DNA of 64,000 nucleotides. Source: Pseudomonas viridiflava. Its GTDB lineage: Bacteria; Pseudomonadota; Gammaproteobacteria; Pseudomonadales; Pseudomonadaceae. Below, piece by piece: positions 49,939 to 58,924 of this stretch; positions within the stretch are counted from its first letter, which is position 1; each line of letters starts with the position of its first letter. Made by a program: the position numbers and the translations under genes. Under the pieces are notes generated by a model. The model was not told the origin of the DNA. It saw only the letters and a list, made by a program, of their open reading frames with translations, and searched no databases. The DNA is taken from contig NZ_UPSE01000533.1 in the NCBI RefSeq assembly GCF_900573885.1, positions 62,001-126,000 of the forward strand, read 5' to 3'.

Positions 49939-51648
49939 ATGATCGAACTTCGAGGCCACATCGAATTACCGCCAACTATTATTACTCCCGATTTCCCGAC
50001 ACCCCCGAGCCGCCCCCCTGCCCCGATATTTCAGGGTTGGAATCAACCCATACTGAGCCCGGATGCGTTTGGCAATTTTCCATTTGACTCTTTCGATGAC
50101 AGATACACCTATACGGTAGTTGTTGTACTACTCGATAGTATTAAAGCGATGCAACATGCTTACGCGCAGGCGCAAGCTGCGCTGCTTCCTTCCGTAATGG
50201 CCGGCCTGACGGAATCCGGATTCAAGGAAGAGTTTGAACAGAGCAGTCTTGCCGAACTTGAAAAAAGCCTAAAGCTTCTAGATGAATTAATTAACACAAC
50301 CCTGACGCAAATCCCCTTGGAGAACGCCAGGGCACGGGCTTTCTTTGGTGGCCGAAACCCCCACGATTTCACCGGTGTAAAAGCCTTTGATTACATGTAC
50401 AAACAGTTGGTGCCACGTGGTGCCGTTAATAAAGTCTACAAGGCGTGGATTGATTCTTACCAAGCGCAATACAGGGCTCAATTACTTGAACAACAGCTCA
50501 CCCATTTGAGCAGGCAGCGAGAGTTTCTGGAGTTCTTTAAAACCAAAGCCGAAAACCAGCCGCCGCCGCCTACCCCACCGCGTCCACAGCCTCAAAAAAC
50601 CGTACCCATGGCATTGGGCGCACTCGCCGTGCCGGCGAGCGCTGGAATTTCGCTTCGTGCAGCTCTGAGCACAGCGGTAACCCGCGTAGTAACGGCAGGC
50701 GCAGCGACGGGCGCGGCGGCAATTGGCAGCACCGTGGCAATAGTTGCTGGCGTTCTGGCATTCCCTACCACGCTTGGCGACGGCACTCGATTTCCCGCGA
50801 CCCTGCCGCTGAATGATCTGCATACGCCCGACGACGATTTACAGGACCTGGCCGCACGCGAGGGATCCGTCAGCCTGCCCGTGCGCATGGGCCTAATGGG
50901 TGAAAACGAGCACGTTCAACTCTATGTAACCAACACCAAGAATGGCGTGCCGGACAATGTTCGAGTGCGCCAAGCCCGCTTTGACGCCACTCAAGGCATC
51001 TACAGCTTCACCACCGCCGACACACCGCCGCGCACACTCATCTGGACACCTGTCGCATCTCCCGGCGACTCATCCACTGTTTCACCACCCTCAGACATTC
51101 CAAAACCCGACTACAACGGCCCGGTGCTGGTACCGGTCGACCCGTATATAGAGGAGTTTCCGAGCGTAGCGGAAGGCGGGTTCGATGATTACATCATCAT
51201 CTTCCCCGCGGATTCGGGGCTTGAACCTGTTTATGTCATGTTCAGGGATCCTCGGGATGAACCGGGGGTAGCCAGTGGTGAGGGAGTTCGAATTGAAGGA
51301 GCTTGGCTGCCGAGTGCCGCTAATGAAGGTGCGCGGATACCGGAGAGTATTGCGAGCCAGTTAGTGGGGAAAGAATTTACTAGTTTTAATGAATTCAGGA
51401 AAAGCTTTTGGCGTGCGGTGAGTGAGGATTCTGCACTCGTCGGCCAGCTTACCGCTTCGCAAATAGCAGCGGTAAGCAAAGGCAACTCACCTATTGCACC
51501 TAATTCTGGAATTGTTGGACGGCGAATAAGATATGAACTGCACCACATCACCTATATTTCCAAGAATGGCGAAGTGTACGACATCGATAATTTACGCATC
51601 ATGACGCCGCGCGCGCACATAGACCTTCATAGCGCTAAGGAGGAGTAA
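49939..51648 (+). CDS. S-type pyocin-like bacteriocin with HNH DNase domain
   Basis: 569 residues; AAGGAG precedes the ATG. The N-terminus (1-220) starts with a Pro-rich strip and continues as long helices, probably the receptor-binding part, of no recognised type. A hydrophobic Ala/Gly segment (about 225-275) leads to a Pyocin_S translocation domain (about 280-450). The C-terminal killing domain (IASQLVGKEFTSFNEFRKSF WRAV) ends in an HNH/His-Me nuclease with His535, His536, His560 and His564, spaced exactly as in colicin E9. It should cut DNA of related strains. The matching immunity gene follows after two bases. GC content is lower than that of neighbours. Confidence 0.9.
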   Translation: MIELRGHIELPPTIITPDFPTPPSRPPAPIFQGWNQPILSPDAFGNFPFDSFDDRYTYTVVVVLLDSIKAMQHAYAQAQAALLPSVMAGLTESGFKEEFEQSSLAELEKSLKLLDELINTTLTQIPLENARARAFFGGRNPHDFTGVKAFDYMYKQLVPRGAVNKVYKAWIDSYQAQYRAQLLEQQLTHLSRQREFLEFFKTKAENQPPPPTPPRPQPQKTVPMALGALAVPASAGISLRAALSTAVTRVVTAGAATGAAAIGSTVAIVAGVLAFPTTLGDGTRFPATLPLNDLHTPDDDLQDLAAREGSVSLPVRMGLMGENEHVQLYVTNTKNGVPDNVRVRQARFDATQGIYSFTTADTPPRTLIWTPVASPGDSSTVSPPSDIPKPDYNGPVLVPVDPYIEEFPSVAEGGFDDYIIIFPADSGLEPVYVMFRDPRDEPGVASGEGVRIEGAWLPSAANEGARIPESIASQLVGKEFTSFNEFRKSFWRAVSEDSALVGQLTASQIAAVSKGNSPIAPNSGIVGRRIRYELHHITYISKNGEVYDIDNLRIMTPRAHIDLHSAKEE

Positions 51649-51650
51649 AA

Positions 51651-51908
51651 ATGGACAAAACAACCTTTGAAGAATTTACTGAAACGGAATTTCTTGAATT
51701 CGTACGAAAAATTTTTCACTGCGAATACGAAACCGAGCAGCAACAAGACGAGGCCATTTTTGAATTCGATCGGTTGGTCCAGCATCCTTCGCGCTGGGAT
51801 TTGATTTTCCACCCTGATCCGTCTAGACCTGACACTCCTGAAGCTGTAGTGGACGAGATAAAAGCCTGGCGCGCCGCAAACGGTAAACCGGGCTTTAAAC
51901 AACCATAG
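51651..51908 (+). CDS. Im9-type bacteriocin immunity protein
   Basis: 85 residues with a strong AAGGAGGAG inside the end of the bacteriocin gene. FTETEFLEFVRKIFHCEYET at the N-terminus and HPSRWDLIFHP with IKAWRAANGKPGFKQP at the C-terminus match the four-helix Im proteins of E-type colicins and pyocins S1, S2 and AP41. The conserved Tyr-Tyr of helix III is seen as Phe-His here. It binds the DNase exosite to protect the producer; specificity is set by helix II. Confidence 0.93.
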   Translation: MDKTTFEEFTETEFLEFVRKIFHCEYETEQQQDEAIFEFDRLVQHPSRWDLIFHPDPSRPDTPEAVVDEIKAWRAANGKPGFKQP

Positions 51909-51934
51909 CGTTGGCGAGAACTTGTTAACCCATA

Positions 51935-51956
51935 GGCGAGCCCAACCCGGCTCGCC
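51935..51956 (+). terminator. Terminator after immunity gene
   Basis: GGCGAGCC at 51935-51942 pairs with GGCTCGCC at 51949-51956 over a six-base loop, followed by CTTGATTA, a weak T-tract. Confidence 0.6.
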
Positions 51957-52037
51957 CTTGATTACCACTCTTGTTTCATCTCTGGCCCGCTCTAAGGCGA
52001 TAATGCCTCCCGCATTCGCCCCGGAGCCCGCCCCGTC

Positions 52038-52572
52038 ATGTTTGAAATCCAGCCCTTCGACCCCGCCACCTACCGCCAGCAAACCCGCCGCAGCACGCTG
52101 ATTGTGGCGGTGATTTTTGTGGCGATGGCCATGCTGCTGTCCAGCCTGGCTGTAATGCTGTTTGGCACGCCGGGGGGCGATAATTTTCGCTGGAATGCCG
52201 GCGGCGTGGTGCTGGCGGTGGTGCTGTGCGCAGCCTTGTTCAAGGTCAAGCTGTGGTCGCAACCGTGGATGGCAGCGGCGGTGTATGGCTGGCAGCTGAA
52301 GCGCGCGCTGATGAGCGTGACCAACGTGATGCACGACGTTGAAGCAGGCGTGAAGGCCCATAACCCCCGACGCCATGAAGCTGTTGCGCTTCTATCACCA
52401 GGGCCTGAGCCAGATGTATGCGCTGGAGGCCAATACCAGCTCGCTGAGCCAGATGACGGCCGAGATCGAGGCGCATAAAGAAGCCATGCAACGTCTCGCG
52501 CTGGAAACCGACCAGCCGCGCCTGAATCCACAGTGGCTGGTGGCAGTACGCGGGTCTGCCAAGGCAAAATAG
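52038..52572 (+). pseudogene. Frameshifted DUF3087 membrane protein gene
   Basis: Two overlapping frames together make one DUF3087 protein of about 178 residues. The first frame (from ATG 52038) has two membrane helices (IVAVIFVAMAMLLSSLAVML, GGVVLAVVLCAALF) and runs correctly to VTNVMHDVEAGVKAHNP. The family continues with DAMKLLRFYHQGLSQMY, which is in the next frame from 52375. A run of five C at 52364-52368 has one C too many. This is either a real frameshift or a sequencing error in a homopolymer; the rest of the gene is undamaged, so the mutation is recent. Confidence 0.8.
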
Positions 52573-52687
52573 CCGCCAATCGCCTCGCTGAATATTTCTC
52601 GAACCATTATTCGCACCCGCCGCTCTGAATTGGGCCAAGCCGTATTGCCTGCCCATTCATCGTGGCTCTGGTCTGAAAGGATGCACC

Positions 52688-54958
52688 ATGAACACCCCTG
52701 TCCCTGATTCGCTGACCGACGCCGTAGCGCGCTGTGCCGACGAACCGATCCACATTCCTGGCGGCATCCAGCCCCACGGATTCATGATCGTGGTTGCGGC
52801 GGCAGATCTTACGGTGCAGCAAGTCAGCGAAAATGTCCGGCAATGGCTGGGGCTCGAGCCACAGAGCCTGCTGGGCGCCCCGCTCGCCTCCTTATTGAAT
52901 GAACCGGATCTTCCCGCGCGGCTGGCCGGTTTGTCTGACGAAGACCGCAACCCGTTTCACCTCGGCGACGTGCGCTTTACGCAGGGAACGGCACAAAACT
53001 CCACGTTCGCGTTGATGGGCCATCGCAACGACGAACAGCTGATTCTCGAGTTCGAGCAGGCGAGCAATGCCGGCGAGGCTTACGGCGTTCTCTATCCGCT
53101 GATGCGCACCTTTGTGGCCGAGCTGCATGCGGCGGACACCATCGAAGCGATCTGCCAGTTGGCGGTCAATGAGTTGAGCCGCATTACCGGCTTTGGCCGC
53201 GTGAAGGCGTACCGCTTCGATGAAGCCGGAAATGGCGAAGTGCTGGCCGAGCGTGCCGAGCCGGGTTACGCCAGTTATCTGGGCCATCAGTTTCCCGCGT
53301 CGGATATTCCAGCCCAGGCCCGCGCCCTCTATTGCAAGAACCTGATCCGGCTGATTCCCGATGCCAATTACACCCCGTCGCCGCTGATTCCCGCTTTCAA
53401 TCCGGTCAGCCAGCAGCCGCTGGACCTGGGCTTCGCCTCGCTGCGCAGCGTCTCGCCGGTGCACCTGCAATACATGCGCAACATGGGCACCCTGGCGTCG
53501 ATGTCGCTGTCGATTGTGGTACGTGATCGCCTGTGGGGCTTGATCTCGTGCCATGACAGCGAGCCGCGCCTGCTTAGCCATAAGACCCGCACCACCTGCG
53601 AACTCCTGGCGCGAATTCTGGCGTTGCAGATAGATGCGAGCGAAGCGGCTGAACTGGCGCACCGCAAGCTGGAGCTGCGCCATCTGGTCGTGCGGCTGCT
53701 GGCCGGCATGGCTGATTACGACAGCGTCACCGAAGGCTTCCAGCGTTTACCCGATGTGGTGCTGGCGTTTGCCCAGGCGCAAGGCGCGGCAGTCGTCACT
53801 GCCGACACCTGCGTCACCGTCGGCAATGCGCCGGCCGATGGGCAGATCATCGAACTGGCTACCTTTCTGGGCAACCAGGATGGCGGCCCGCTGTTCAGCA
53901 GCGACAACCTGGGCCGCGACGTGCCGCATCTGCCAGAACTGGCAGCGCACAGTGCCGGCGTGCTGGCGGTCTCGATTTCCAAGCTGCATGCCCATTACCT
54001 GATGTGGTTCCGTCAGGAGCGCGTGCAGACGGTGAAGTGGGCTGGTCAGCCGAAGAAGACGCTGGACGAAACCAGCGGTGCCCTCTCCCCGCGCAACAGT
54101 TTCGATACCTGGCGTGAAGAGCTGCGCGGCTACTCTGCGCCGTGGGAGGCTGCCGAATGCGAGGGCGCCATGGAGCTGCGCAACGCCGTGCTCGGCATCG
54201 TGCTGCGCAAGGCGGAAGAAATGGCGATGCTGGCTGGCGAGTTACGCCAGAGCAATAAAGAGCTGGAGTCGTTCTCGTACAGCGTGTCCCACGATTTACG
54301 CGCGCCGCTGCGTCATATCGCCGGTTACACCGAGTTGCTGGGCGAGCTGGAAGGCCAGCAGCTGAGCGAGCGCGGCAAGCGTTTTCTGCTCAATATCAGC
54401 GACGCAGCCCGTTTCGCCGGCGTACTGGTCGACAACCTGCTGAGTTTCTCGCAAATGGGCCGCGCGGCGCTACACATGACCGACGTCGACCTGGGCGCGC
54501 TGGTCAGCTCCATCCGCGAGGAAATGCGTCCGGACTACGAGCAACGCGATGTGGAGTGGCGCATCCAGCCGCTGCCGGTCGTGGTGGCCGACGCCTCCTT
54601 TATTCATATGGTGCTGCGCAACCTCGTCAGCAACGCCCTCAAGTACACCGGCCGACGCGACAAAGCGGTTATCGAGATGGGCGCCGAACAACGCCCCAAT
54701 GAAATCGTGGTGTTTATTCGCGACAACGGCGTCGGCTTCGACATGCAGTACGCCAACAAGCTGTTTGGCGTGTTCCAGCGCCTGCACCGCATGGAAGAGT
54801 TCGAAGGCACCGGCATCGGCCTGGCCAGCGTGCGCCGCATCATCGAACGCCACGGCGGCCACGTGTGGGCTGAAGGTCGTATCGACCACGGCGCCACCTT
54901 TTATTTCGCACTACCCCGACTGACTTACACCACTCCACTTGATGACCGGAAAGACTGA
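52688..54958 (+). CDS. bphP: Bacteriophytochrome histidine kinase
   Basis: 756 residues with GAAAGGA before the ATG. PAS domain with biliverdin-binding Cys16 in ARCADEPIHIPGG, GAF domain with PASDIPAQAR (Asp206 of the DIP motif) and PVHLQYMRNMGTLASMSLSI, PHY domain with tongue motif SPRNSFDTW, then HisKA with YSVSHDLRAPLRHI (His535) and HATPase (LVSNALKYTG, DNGVGFDM, GTGIGLAS). It senses red and far-red light through biliverdin. The response regulator gene overlaps its stop by the ATGA type, and bphO, which makes biliverdin, is the fourth gene of this operon. Confidence 0.96.
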   Translation: MNTPVPDSLTDAVARCADEPIHIPGGIQPHGFMIVVAAADLTVQQVSENVRQWLGLEPQSLLGAPLASLLNEPDLPARLAGLSDEDRNPFHLGDVRFTQGTAQNSTFALMGHRNDEQLILEFEQASNAGEAYGVLYPLMRTFVAELHAADTIEAICQLAVNELSRITGFGRVKAYRFDEAGNGEVLAERAEPGYASYLGHQFPASDIPAQARALYCKNLIRLIPDANYTPSPLIPAFNPVSQQPLDLGFASLRSVSPVHLQYMRNMGTLASMSLSIVVRDRLWGLISCHDSEPRLLSHKTRTTCELLARILALQIDASEAAELAHRKLELRHLVVRLLAGMADYDSVTEGFQRLPDVVLAFAQAQGAAVVTADTCVTVGNAPADGQIIELATFLGNQDGGPLFSSDNLGRDVPHLPELAAHSAGVLAVSISKLHAHYLMWFRQERVQTVKWAGQPKKTLDETSGALSPRNSFDTWREELRGYSAPWEAAECEGAMELRNAVLGIVLRKAEEMAMLAGELRQSNKELESFSYSVSHDLRAPLRHIAGYTELLGELEGQQLSERGKRFLLNISDAARFAGVLVDNLLSFSQMGRAALHMTDVDLGALVSSIREEMRPDYEQRDVEWRIQPLPVVVADASFIHMVLRNLVSNALKYTGRRDKAVIEMGAEQRPNEIVVFIRDNGVGFDMQYANKLFGVFQRLHRMEEFEGTGIGLASVRRIIERHGGHVWAEGRIDHGATFYFALPRLTYTTPLDDRKD

Positions 54959-55434
54959 TGCTCAAACCCATCCTTCTCGTTGAAGACAACCCCAACGATC
55001 TGGAACTGACTCTGGTCGCGCTGGAGCGCAGCCAGTTGGCGAACGATGTCGTGATTAAACGCGACGGCGCCGAAGCGCTTGATTACCTGCTGCGACGTGG
55101 TGACTACGAAGACAGGGCAGACGGCAACCCGGCCGTGCTGCTGCTCGACTTGAAGCTTCCCAAGGTCGACGGCCTGGAAGTGCTGAAAACCGTGCGCGAA
55201 ACCCCTGCCCTGCGCAGCATTCCGGTGGTCATGCTGACTTCGTCCCGTGAAGAGCCGGACCTGATGCGCGCCTACGAAATGGGCGTGAATGCCTATGTGG
55301 TCAAGCCCGTGGAGTTCAAGGACTTCGTAGCGGCGATTTCCGATCTGGGCATTTTCTGGGCCGTACTCAATGAACCGCCACCAGGTTCGCTGCGTCTGAA
55401 GCGCACACGCAAGCACGACGACCAGCACGACTGA
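54958..55434 (+). CDS. Single-domain response regulator, Rcp1-like
   Basis: 158 residues made of one receiver domain: ILLVEDNPNDLELT, phospho-acceptor Asp64 in LLLDLKLPKVDGLEVL, VVMLTSSREEPD and AYVVKPVEF. The extended C-terminus and sequence type are those of the Rcp1 regulators that pair with phytochromes. There is no output domain, so it either relays phosphate or sequesters the kinase. Its start overlaps the bphP stop. Confidence 0.92.
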   Translation: MLKPILLVEDNPNDLELTLVALERSQLANDVVIKRDGAEALDYLLRRGDYEDRADGNPAVLLLDLKLPKVDGLEVLKTVRETPALRSIPVVMLTSSREEPDLMRAYEMGVNAYVVKPVEFKDFVAAISDLGIFWAVLNEPPPGSLRLKRTRKHDDQHD

Positions 55435-55447
55435 CTTAGGAACATTG

Positions 55448-57850
55448 ATGCCCGCGTCAACACACATCCGTATTTTGTTGATTGAAGACAGCCCGCACGA
55501 TGCGGAACTGGCTCAGTTGGCACTGGAGCGTAGCGGTTACACACTCGACGTCGAGCTGGTCTACGACCAGGTCGGCGTGGTGGAAGCCCTGGAGCGGCGC
55601 GAGTTTGACCTGATTCTGGCCGACTTCATTCTGCCGGGCTTCTCCGGCAGCCTGGCCCTGCAGGAAGCGCGGCGCCTGGCCCCGCAAACCCCGTTTATTT
55701 TTCTTTCCGGTGTTTATGGCGAAGAAAACGCCGTGAACATGATGCGCGCCGGCGCGGTCGATTACGTTCTCAAGCAAAACCTCTCGCTGCTGCCCAAAGC
55801 AGTCAACCGCGCCCTGGCGGAAGTCAACGAACGCCGACGCCGGCAACAGGCCGAGCAAGCGTTGCAGGAAGTGGGCGTGCGCGCCCGACTGGCGGTGGAA
55901 GCGGCCGGGCTGGGCATGTGGGATTACGAACCGAGCAGCGGCGAGCTGCGCTGTGACGAGCGCTACCGCGCGATGTGCGGCCTGGACGGCGATGAAGTGC
56001 TGGACATGAGCGTGTTCGAGCGCCTGTGCCATCCCGATGACCTTCCTGGCCTGCGGTCCAGCATCCAGGCGGTGACGAGCGACCCCCATCACCCCGACTT
56101 TGCCACGCCTTACCGCATTCACTTGCCTGACGGCCGCGTGCGCTGGCTGGAAATGCGCGGCCAGGCGTTTTTCGACCGCGGCACCTGCATCCGCTTCGTT
56201 GGCGTGGTGATGGACATCACCGAACAGCGCGCGGCCACCGAAGCGCTGAAACAGATGAACGAAACCCTCGGCGAGCGCGTGCAGGAGCGTACCCGCGAGC
56301 GTGACCGTACCTGGGAATTGTCCCGCGATCTGCTCGCCGTCACCGGCTTCGACTCGACGACGCTCGCGGTCAACCCGGCCTGGCAGAACATTCTGGGCTG
56401 GCGTCAGGATGAACTGCTTGGCATGCCGCTCGTTGCCCTCACCCACCCCGACGACCTGCGCAGCAGCCGCGTCGCCATGGCCACGGTACGCCGCGGAAAA
56501 GTGGCGGACCGCTTCGTCAACCGTCTGCGCCACCGCGATGGCGGCTATCGCTGGATTTCCTGGAGCGCCGTGCCCGATGGCGGCCGCGCTTACGTGGCTG
56601 GGCGCGACATCAGCAACGAAATCGCCAACATCGACAAACTGGCCGATGCCAACGCCGCGCTGCGCAAGCAGATTCAGGAGCGCGAGAAGGTCGAAGCGAC
56701 CCTGCGACAGATGCAACGCCTGGAAGCGGTCGGTCAGCTCACGGCGGGCGTCGCCCACGACTTCAATAATTTGCTGACGGTGATTCTGACCAGCGCCACG
56801 TTTTTGCAGCGCGATCTTGAGCGCGGCGTGCCGGCCGAGACGAGCTTGCGTCGGGTCAACCACATCCGCACTGCTGGCGAACGCGGCGCCACGCTGACCA
56901 GCCAGTTACTGGCATTTGCCCGCCGCCAGCAACTGGCGCCCGCGCCACTGAACCTGAATGAAACCCTGAACAACCTGCACACGCTGCTCAAGAGCACGCT
57001 GGGCGGGCGCATCAGCGTGGCCATTCAGGCGCAATCCGATTTGTGGCACGCGCTGGTCGATCCCACGCAGATCGACATGATCATCCTCAACCTGGCCATC
57101 AATGCCCGCGATGCGATGAAAGACGGCGGCCAGCTGGTGCTTGCCACCGCCAATGTCTCCATCAGCCAGCCTGCACAGAGCGCCGAGGAACCGGGGCCCG
57201 GCGACTACGTGATGCTTTCGGTATCCGACACCGGTACCGGCATGAGCCAGGAAGTGCTGCAAAAAGCGTTTGAGCCGTTTTTTACCACCAAGGAAGTGGG
57301 CAAAGGCTCGGGCCTCGGCCTGGCGCAGGTGTTTGGTTTTGCCAAGCAATCTGGCGGCGGCGCGCGAATTTTCACCGAAGTGGACGTGGGCACTACGGTG
57401 CAGGTTTATCTGCCGCGCACCGAGCCGGCGGCGAACCGCGCCCTGCCCGAGCACACCGACACCAGCACCGAATTGCTGAGCGGCGACCATCATATTTTGC
57501 TGGTTGATGATGACGCGTCGGTACGTGACGTGACCGCGCAAATGCTGAGGCGCCTAGGCTTTCGCGTCACCGAAGCGGCGTCGGGCGCCCATGCGCTGCA
57601 GTTGCTGGTTACGGTGGAAGTGGACCTGCTGCTCGCCGACTTCGCCATGCCGGGCATGAACGGCGGGGAGCTGGCGCGTGTGGTGGCCGTGCAGCAGCCC
57701 GAGTTACCCATTGTGTTTATCAGCGGTTATGCCGAACTCGACTCGGTTGGCCTCGGCGACAGCCCGGTGATTCAGAAACCGTTCAGCGAAGAGCAGTTGG
57801 TGCGCAAGATTATCCACGCCCTGCGCGCCTCGGGCTCCAAGCATGACTAG
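55448..57850 (+). CDS. REC-PAS-PAS hybrid histidine kinase
   Basis: 800 residues from the ATG at 55448 (AGGAAC upstream). Receiver with Asp59 in LILADFILPGFSG; PAS (about 148-255, DITEQRAATEALKQMNETLG ends it); coiled coil; a second PAS (about 293-400); HisKA with LTAGVAHDFNNLLTVI (His437); HATPase with LNLAINARDAMKDGGQ, DTGTGMS and GSGLGLAQVFGF; and a final receiver with Asp731 in LLADFAMPGMNGGEL. Cytoplasmic. Position inside the phytochrome operon suggests that the single-domain regulator or BphP feeds its first receiver. Overlaps bphO by eight bases. Confidence 0.92.
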   Translation: MPASTHIRILLIEDSPHDAELAQLALERSGYTLDVELVYDQVGVVEALERREFDLILADFILPGFSGSLALQEARRLAPQTPFIFLSGVYGEENAVNMMRAGAVDYVLKQNLSLLPKAVNRALAEVNERRRRQQAEQALQEVGVRARLAVEAAGLGMWDYEPSSGELRCDERYRAMCGLDGDEVLDMSVFERLCHPDDLPGLRSSIQAVTSDPHHPDFATPYRIHLPDGRVRWLEMRGQAFFDRGTCIRFVGVVMDITEQRAATEALKQMNETLGERVQERTRERDRTWELSRDLLAVTGFDSTTLAVNPAWQNILGWRQDELLGMPLVALTHPDDLRSSRVAMATVRRGKVADRFVNRLRHRDGGYRWISWSAVPDGGRAYVAGRDISNEIANIDKLADANAALRKQIQEREKVEATLRQMQRLEAVGQLTAGVAHDFNNLLTVILTSATFLQRDLERGVPAETSLRRVNHIRTAGERGATLTSQLLAFARRQQLAPAPLNLNETLNNLHTLLKSTLGGRISVAIQAQSDLWHALVDPTQIDMIILNLAINARDAMKDGGQLVLATANVSISQPAQSAEEPGPGDYVMLSVSDTGTGMSQEVLQKAFEPFFTTKEVGKGSGLGLAQVFGFAKQSGGGARIFTEVDVGTTVQVYLPRTEPAANRALPEHTDTSTELLSGDHHILLVDDDASVRDVTAQMLRRLGFRVTEAASGAHALQLLVTVEVDLLLADFAMPGMNGGELARVVAVQQPELPIVFISGYAELDSVGLGDSPVIQKPFSEEQLVRKIIHALRASGSKHD

Positions 57851-58394
57851 CCTGCGGCAGCGGTTACGCGAGTTCGGCGCGGACCTGCATCAAGAAGTGG
57901 ACGACGCCTTTTCTGCGCTCTCCCTGGAAAGCGCGGAAGGCTATCGCCGCTTTCTAAGAGCCCACGCCGCCGCCCTCTTCAGCCTGGAAAAAACGCTGGA
58001 ACAGAACGGCATTGCTCAGCTTCTCAACGACTGGCCGCAGCGCCGCCGCAGCGAAGCACTGCGCGCCGACCTGTTGGCACTGGGCTGTGCTCCGGTCTCG
58101 CCGCTGACCTCGCGTGCCACTGCAAGTGCGGCATGGTGCTGGGGCGCCGCCTATGTGCTTGAAGGCTCGCGCCTGGGCAGCCAAGTGCTCGCCCGTCGCC
58201 TGCAAGCCGCGCAACCCGGCGCTCCGATGAATTATCTCGGCCATGCCACCGTCGCCGGCCTGTGGCCTGCCTTTCTACAGCAGTTGGAAACACAGGCGCA
58301 GGACTGCGACGAACAAGAGCTGCAGCGCGGGGTACAGGAGGCGTTTTCATTGTTTTTGAGGGCGGCGCAGGGACAATCGACTGCCGCTGCATAA
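57843..58394 (+). CDS. bphO: Biliverdin-producing heme oxygenase
   Basis: 183 residues of the HemO/BphO family. The proximal heme His is in YRRFLRAHAAALFSLE and the distal-helix glycine region in WGAAYVLEGSRLGSQVLARR. It opens heme to biliverdin, the chromophore of BphP. In many Pseudomonas it lies upstream of bphP; here it is the last gene, after the two other signalling genes. It has no good ribosome binding site of its own and starts inside the hybrid kinase gene. Confidence 0.93.
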   Translation: MTSLRQRLREFGADLHQEVDDAFSALSLESAEGYRRFLRAHAAALFSLEKTLEQNGIAQLLNDWPQRRRSEALRADLLALGCAPVSPLTSRATASAAWCWGAAYVLEGSRLGSQVLARRLQAAQPGAPMNYLGHATVAGLWPAFLQQLETQAQDCDEQELQRGVQEAFSLFLRAAQGQSTAAA

Positions 58395-58465
58395 GCGCAA
58401 CGGTCGGGCTGGCGCTGGACTAAACTACTGTCACTTGGGTCAATCCCGTTTAAGCGAGAACTGCC

Positions 58466-58924
58466 ATGTTCACATCACGCAAGCTGGTCGCCCTGCTTAC
58501 CTGCCTGACACTCGCCTTGGGCTCTGCCTCGGCAATGGCCGATCCGGGAAACGGCAAGGGCAAAAACAACGGCAACGGCCACAGCAATGATCACGCTCAA
58601 GGTGGCAAAGGTAAGGGCAACGACGGCGGAGGCAACGACTGGCATGGCGGCGGTCCCAGCGTCGACCGCAACTCCATATATGGATTGCTGGGTGGGCATC
58701 GCGACTATTGGAGCCCAGGCCCTGCGCTGCCACCTGGCATTCAGAAAAACCTCGCGCGGGGCAAACCGCTTCCCCCGGGCATCGCCAAGAAACTGGATGG
58801 CCGCCTTCTCGGCCAGCTGCCTCGCTATGACGGCTACGAATGGCAGCAGGTGGGCACGGATCTGATCCTGGTGGCCATCGCCACCGGAATCATTTACGAA
58901 GTGCTTAATGGCGCGTTCGATTGA
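58466..58924 (+). CDS. CigR-like exported protein
   Basis: 152 residues. Signal peptide (KLVALLTCLTLALGSASAMA) then a Gly/Asn/Lys/His-rich strip (NGKGKNNGNGHSNDHAQGGK), then the conserved C-terminus PPGIQKNLARGKPLPPGIAK and YDGYEWQQVGTDLILVAIAT with a final hydrophobic segment. This C-terminal block matches CigR of Salmonella, described as an anti-virulence protein, and related RcnB-like proteins. Periplasmic or membrane-anchored. Its end overlaps the convergent LuxR gene by 31 bases. Confidence 0.83.
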   Translation: MFTSRKLVALLTCLTLALGSASAMADPGNGKGKNNGNGHSNDHAQGGKGKGNDGGGNDWHGGGPSVDRNSIYGLLGGHRDYWSPGPALPPGIQKNLARGKPLPPGIAKKLDGRLLGQLPRYDGYEWQQVGTDLILVAIATGIIYEVLNGAFD

